Assembly: GCA_035691065.1 (NCBI GenBank)
Contig: DASSJT010000126.1
Location: forward strand, 1-7,098
DNA length: 7,098 bases
From: DASSJT01 sp035691065
GTDB lineage: Bacteria > Actinomycetota > Actinomycetes > Actinomycetales > Dermatophilaceae
Direction of reading: 5' to 3'
Shown here: positions 5,741 through 7,098 of the stretch, one piece after another
Layout: the number at the start of each line of letters is the position of its first letter
How positions within the stretch are numbered: the first letter of the stretch is position 1
Position numbers and translations under genes: made by a program
Notes under the pieces: model-generated
Database searches by the model: none
The model's input: the letters and a program-made list of their open reading frames with translations, nothing else
What the model was told of the DNA's origin: nothing

Positions 5741-6865
5741 GTGACCCGCACGCGGCAGCGCCCGGCCCTGCACCTCAGTCCGCCCACGGGCTGGATGAAC
5801 GACCCGTACGGCGTGCACTGGGACGGCGAGCAGTACCAGCTCTTCTGTCAGGCACTGCCCGGGCGTACGACGTGGGCGCCCGGTTGCACCTGGGCCCGGG
5901 CAACGTCGCCGGACCTCGTCCGCTGGACCTGGCAGGGCGTCGTGCTCGAACCGGAGCCGTTCGAGACCGGGTGCTGGTCGGGCAGCGTGGTCCCGGGCCA
6001 CGGCGCGTTCTACACCCGCGTCACCGGCACCGACCTCGGCCGCGGGGTGGTGGCCCTCGCCCGCTGGGACGGCACCCGCTTCCGCACCAGCGAGAGCGAC
6101 GTCGTGCTCGCTGGGCCTCCGGCCGTACCCGAGTTCCGTGACCCGTTCGTGGTCGAGCGCGACGGCGCCTGGTCGATGGTCGTCGGTGCCGGCCTGGACG
6201 ACGGCACGGGAGCGGTCCTGCACTACCGCTCCGACGACCTCGCGGCCTGGGTGTACGACGGCGTGCTGGCACGGATCGGAGGCCCGCACGTGCGGACTGT
6301 CGCCGAGTGCCCGCAGCTGGTCGAGGTGGCGGGCCGGTGGGCCGTGATCGTGAGCGTGCAGGTGGACAACGAGCCCGGGCCGGTCATGGCTCGCTTCCTC
6401 GACGGTTCGGACGAGTCCTGGGCGCCGCTCGCCACCGGCGCCGCGGCGTACGCCACCACCGCGTTCCGCGACCGGGACGGCCGTCCCTGCGCAATCTCCT
6501 GGCTCCGCGAGGCGTACGACGTGACCGACGGCTGGGCCGGGGCCCAGTCGCTGCCGGGTGTGCTCGGTGCCGACGGTGACCGGATCACGCTGGGGGTCCA
6601 TCCGTCGCTCGAGCAGGGGCAGCCGGTCGCGCCGGGGGAGCCGTGGACGGCCGCGCGGTTCCACGTCGACCCATCGGTCACCACCGCCTTCTCCCTCGAC
6701 GGGGTCCGGACCGTCGTGGATGCACCGGCCGACGTGGTCGTCGACGCCGACGTCGTCGAGCGCTATGCCTCGACCGGCTACGCCGCCTGGCGCAGCGACC
6801 CGGTCCACGCGTCGCCGCGCCTGGTGTTCGAGGGCCGGATCCCCCAGGTCCACCGGCTCGCCTGA
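5741..6865 (+). CDS. GH32 beta-fructosidase (sucrose/fructan hydrolase-like), short form
   Basis: This 374-residue protein belongs to glycoside hydrolase family 32 (invertase, levanase, inulinase), whose retaining mechanism releases fructose from beta-fructosides. The five-bladed propeller covers about residues 8-290. WMNDPYG (18-24) carries the nucleophile Asp21, WSGS (79-82) is the sugar-binding motif, FRDP (132-135) carries the transition-state stabiliser Asp134, and AEC (188-190) carries the general acid Glu189. Departures from the usual pattern are Tyr23 where most members have Asn (WMNDPNG), WARA (51-54) in place of the common WGHA, and FCQ (35-37) in place of FYQ. The C-terminal beta-sandwich is reduced to about 75-80 residues, where full GH32 enzymes usually have about 150. 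No signal peptide is seen, so it probably acts in the cytoplasm on imported sugar. GTG 5741 is preferred because the family motif begins a few residues later; it has no strong Shine-Dalgarno sequence. An in-frame TTG at 5687 is less likely. No transporter or fructokinase adjoins it. Confidence 0.93.
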   Translation: MTRTRQRPALHLSPPTGWMNDPYGVHWDGEQYQLFCQALPGRTTWAPGCTWARATSPDLVRWTWQGVVLEPEPFETGCWSGSVVPGHGAFYTRVTGTDLGRGVVALARWDGTRFRTSESDVVLAGPPAVPEFRDPFVVERDGAWSMVVGAGLDDGTGAVLHYRSDDLAAWVYDGVLARIGGPHVRTVAECPQLVEVAGRWAVIVSVQVDNEPGPVMARFLDGSDESWAPLATGAAAYATTAFRDRDGRPCAISWLREAYDVTDGWAGAQSLPGVLGADGDRITLGVHPSLEQGQPVAPGEPWTAARFHVDPSVTTAFSLDGVRTVVDAPADVVVDADVVERYASTGYAAWRSDPVHASPRLVFEGRIPQVHRLA

Positions 6866-6869
6866 GGCA

Positions 6870-7098
6870 TCACAGGTGACCGTCGGCCGACACCAGGTCC
6901 TCGGGCCAGTCCGAGAACGGCGCCCGGCAGCTCGGCGGACCCGCGGGCGTTCGGCGTACGACGTCGCTGCGGAGGTAGATGGTGCGCCCACACACCTCAC
7001 TCACCGGCCGGTAGCGGCTGCGCAGCGCGGCGCCGGTGGCGTGCGTGGAGAGCTCGACGTAGGTGCGGTGCCCACGGACCACCAGCCACGTGGGGGCA
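6870..7098 (-). CDS. C-terminal end of an unrecognised protein (partial at right edge)
   Basis: The minus-strand frame is open from the right edge to the TGA complementary to 6870-6872, giving 75 visible residues. Nearly all third codon positions are G or C, as in the confident genes here, and the frame continues past the in-frame GTG at 7082-7080. It is therefore best read as the 3' end of a longer gene. The visible part is basic and soluble-looking (GHRTYVELSTHATG, RSRYRPVSEVCGRTIYL, SDWPEDL near the end), with two Cys and no membrane segment. I do not recognise the family. It is convergent with the GH32 gene, whose stop is only 4 nt away, so the two transcripts probably overlap. Confidence 0.7.
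   Translation of the reverse strand, partial: APTWLVVRGHRTYVELSTHATGAALRSRYRPVSEVCGRTIYLRSDVVRRTPAGPPSCRAPFSDWPEDLVSADGHL

Noticed and set aside
5675..7000. A 441-codon minus-strand frame opposite the GH32 gene.
   Set aside because: It is the antisense shadow of the GH32 reading frame. Its composition is low-information and it would conflict with the tight convergent gene at 6870-7098.

Overview
The window is GC-rich chromosomal DNA with strong G/C preference at third codon positions and frequent GTG starts. Together with the protein style (LuxR-type response regulators of the NDYE..VV.GL..ML type, a secreted GH65 enzyme and a short GH32 enzyme), this points to a high-GC actinomycete. A Nocardioides-like member of the Propionibacteriales is my best guess, from protein style only; no rRNA or other taxonomic marker is present.

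Layout, left to right. (1) 6-653 (+): a six-helix membrane protein of unknown function, possibly continuing off the left edge. (2) 814-3519 (-): a large secreted glycoside hydrolase family 65 enzyme, acid trehalase/kojibiosidase-like, with a C-terminal F5/8-type C (discoidin-like) domain. (3) 3520-3885: a non-coding divergent region with several inverted repeats, including a 16-bp one. (4) 3886-4617 (+): a LuxR-type regulator whose receiver domain has lost the phospho-acceptor Asp and the conserved Lys, followed by a probable small gene at 4620-4823 (+) whose Shine-Dalgarno sequence overlaps the regulator's stop codon. (5) 4846-5496 (-): a paralogous LuxR-type response regulator with the key receiver residues intact. 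(6) 5497-5740: a divergent intergenic region. (7) 5741-6865 (+): a cytoplasmic GH32 beta-fructosidase-like enzyme, shorter than usual. (8) 6870-7098 (-): the 3' end of an unrecognised gene.

The genes alternate in direction, with tight convergent ends (22 nt at 4824-4845 and 4 nt at 6866-6869) and two divergent promoter regions. The only likely operon is luxR1 plus the small ORF. The two hydrolases suggest use of gluco-disaccharides outside the cell and fructosides inside it, and the two orphan LuxR regulators lie between them. No transporter, sugar kinase, phosphorylase or sensor kinase is visible, so a regulatory link between regulators and hydrolases rests on position alone.

I see no mobile element, CRISPR array, tRNA or rRNA. 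The most interesting element is the convergent regulator pair, one canonical and one with a degenerate receiver, along with the structured leader DNA and small ORF around the degenerate one. I do not see clear evidence of a wholly new system.
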